DNA from: Elusimicrobiota bacterium
Lineage (GTDB): Bacteria; Elusimicrobiota; Elusimicrobia; JACQJP01
Reading direction: 5' to 3'
Assembly (NCBI GenBank): GCA_016204975.1
Contig: JACQJP010000002.1
Coordinates: 1-38,398 of the forward strand
DNA: 38,398 bases
Shown in pieces: positions 37,485-38,398 of the stretch (the first letter of the stretch is position 1; every line of letters begins with the position of its first letter). The position numbers were made by a program, and so were the translations under genes. The notes beneath the pieces are model-generated. The model ran no database searches. It was given only the letters and a program-made list of their open reading frames with translations, and had not been told where the DNA came from.

Positions 37485-38398
37485 ATGAAAAAGCATGATC
37501 AGCAGGATGAATCTGCTGGGATTGCCGGCGAAAAGCGCCCTTGGCGGGATTTCCTGCGTGGAAGCGCCTTGCAGGCTGTTTTCCTGGTCCTCTACCTCCA
37601 CATTCCACTTTTCACCACCGGAGTTTGGGTCTTCGATCCTATGCGGATCGATCCCCAGCAGGGGCTGGCCGGGGTCGGCGAGCCCAACTATCAGATTATC
37701 CCCGCGTTCTACATCGCTTCCAGAAGCCTAAAAAACGGATTCCTTCCCACCTGGAGCCCCTTCGCCGGCGGGGGGATCCCTTTTATCGCCAGACAACACT
37801 CCTGTATCTTTTCGCCCTCGCGCCTTCCGTTTTTTATTCTTCCGGAAAAAATCTTTCCCTATCTTTGGCTGCCCACCCTCTTTCTATGGCTTTATCTCGC
37901 CTGGGCCTGCGTTTATCTCCTCGCCCGCGCTTGGGACCTTCCCCACTGGCTCTGCGTCTTCGCCGGAAGCGTCTACTCCATGAGCTTCTTGATTTTGCCG
38001 CTCCGGCTCTACCCCAGCGCCGAAGCCTCGGTTCTTGCCCCGGCGATGATCCTACTGGCCGACACCTACCTCAACACGCGATCCAGAAAAGCCCTGCTGC
38101 TGCTCCCCTGGGTGGTCCTCCACCCCCTCCTGGCCGGGCATTTTGAAACCGCGTTTCGGATGTATTTTGCTACGGGAGCCTTTTTCCTCCTGAGGCTCTG
38201 GAAAGAGCAAAAGTACACCCTTAAAGAAAGCCTCCGAATGATTTTTCACTTCACCGCCTCCGCTGCCGCCGGGCTTCTTATCGGCTTCTTCCAGATTGCC
38301 TCGGCCATGGAATATCTTCACCACAGCTACATCAACGTTTGGCGAAACCTTCCTCAGTTTGCCTTCTATCTCCACAACCTGTCTAAAAAACTCTCTGC
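37485..38398 (+). CDS. GT-C/YfhO-like membrane protein, cut by window end
   Basis: An open frame from ATG 37485, after TAGAGG, runs off the right edge, giving at least 304 residues. A charged N-terminus is followed by a first helix (ALQAVFLVLYLHIPLFTT). Then come VFDPMRIDPQQGLAGVGEPN and the segment LPTWSPFAGGGIPFIARQHS, which match the W-P-x-x-GGxP pattern of YfhO and other GT-C membrane proteins. Several further helices follow, with LLAGHFETAFRMYFATGAFF. Transfer of a lipid-linked sugar to the cell surface is inferred from the family and the neighbouring polyprenyl-sugar synthases. Confidence 0.75.
   Translation, partial: MKKHDQQDESAGIAGEKRPWRDFLRGSALQAVFLVLYLHIPLFTTGVWVFDPMRIDPQQGLAGVGEPNYQIIPAFYIASRSLKNGFLPTWSPFAGGGIPFIARQHSCIFSPSRLPFFILPEKIFPYLWLPTLFLWLYLAWACVYLLARAWDLPHWLCVFAGSVYSMSFLILPLRLYPSAEASVLAPAMILLADTYLNTRSRKALLLLPWVVLHPLLAGHFETAFRMYFATGAFFLLRLWKEQKYTLKESLRMIFHFTASAAAGLLIGFFQIASAMEYLHHSYINVWRNLPQFAFYLHNLSKKLS

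Noticed and set aside
1-38398. tRNA, rRNA, CRISPR array, integrase or transposase
   Set aside because: None was recognised by reading both strands; no TTCGA-type T-loop arm within a cloverleaf, no regularly spaced repeats and no recombinase motifs.

Overview
The window reads as chromosomal DNA of a Gram-negative bacterium. Signs are a TolC-type outer-membrane factor, HflKC, two sets of heptose-activation genes and several polyisoprenyl-sugar (GT-C) glycosyltransferases. It is GC-rich, mostly around 60-65% in lines counted by eye, tightly packed, and uses many GTG and TTG starts inside overlapping operons. I cannot place it in a phylum from this sequence alone. No rRNA, tRNA, CRISPR array, integrase or transposase was seen.

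Layout. (1) 1-427 is non-coding, with two tandem terminator-like hairpins. (2) 428-5530 (+) is a membrane-homeostasis run: a 43-residue Cys-rich ribbon protein, hflK, hflC, a cation/proton antiporter, an MscS channel and a TerB-like protein. The TerB-like gene is broken by a convergent sodium:solute symporter (5255-7156, -). (3) 7424-9776 (+) holds an APC permease and a GIY-YIG protein fused in frame to a secreted domain. (4) 9840-17558 (+) is a promoter, a small secreted Cys-rich protein, a CusCBA-type copper/silver efflux system and a PiT phosphate transporter.

(5) 25660 down to 17531 (-) is a ten-gene run whose neighbours overlap or lie at most 14 bases apart: mtnP, cdd, accB-like, accC, gmhA, rfaE2, thiamine pyrophosphokinase, a low-GC methyltransferase, a second symporter and thrB. 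(6) 25791-34922 (+) diverges from it through a mirror-image promoter. It carries GDP-heptose genes (SDR, hddC, hddA, a second gmhA), then glycosyltransferases, an oxidoreductase, an acyltransferase and two GT-C membrane enzymes. (7) 37204 down to 34895 (-) is a three-gene glycan operon. (8) 37485 to the window edge (+) is a GT-C/YfhO-like membrane protein cut by the end.

Together, regions 5-8 form a surface-glycan locus in which heptose 7-phosphate could be activated both as ADP-heptose (gmhA + rfaE2) and GDP-heptose (gmhA paralog + hddA + hddC). The GmhB phosphatase and the HldE-type kinase are not in the window. The points most worth a second look are: an AccB homologue without the biotin-accepting lysine beside an intact AccC; a double palindrome inside the gmhA reading frame that encodes an N-terminal extension; a 26-base inverted repeat pair upstream of two transport/membrane units; a structured 186-base intergenic element with imperfect inverted ends; and the TerB/symporter and GIY-YIG/secreted-protein junctions.
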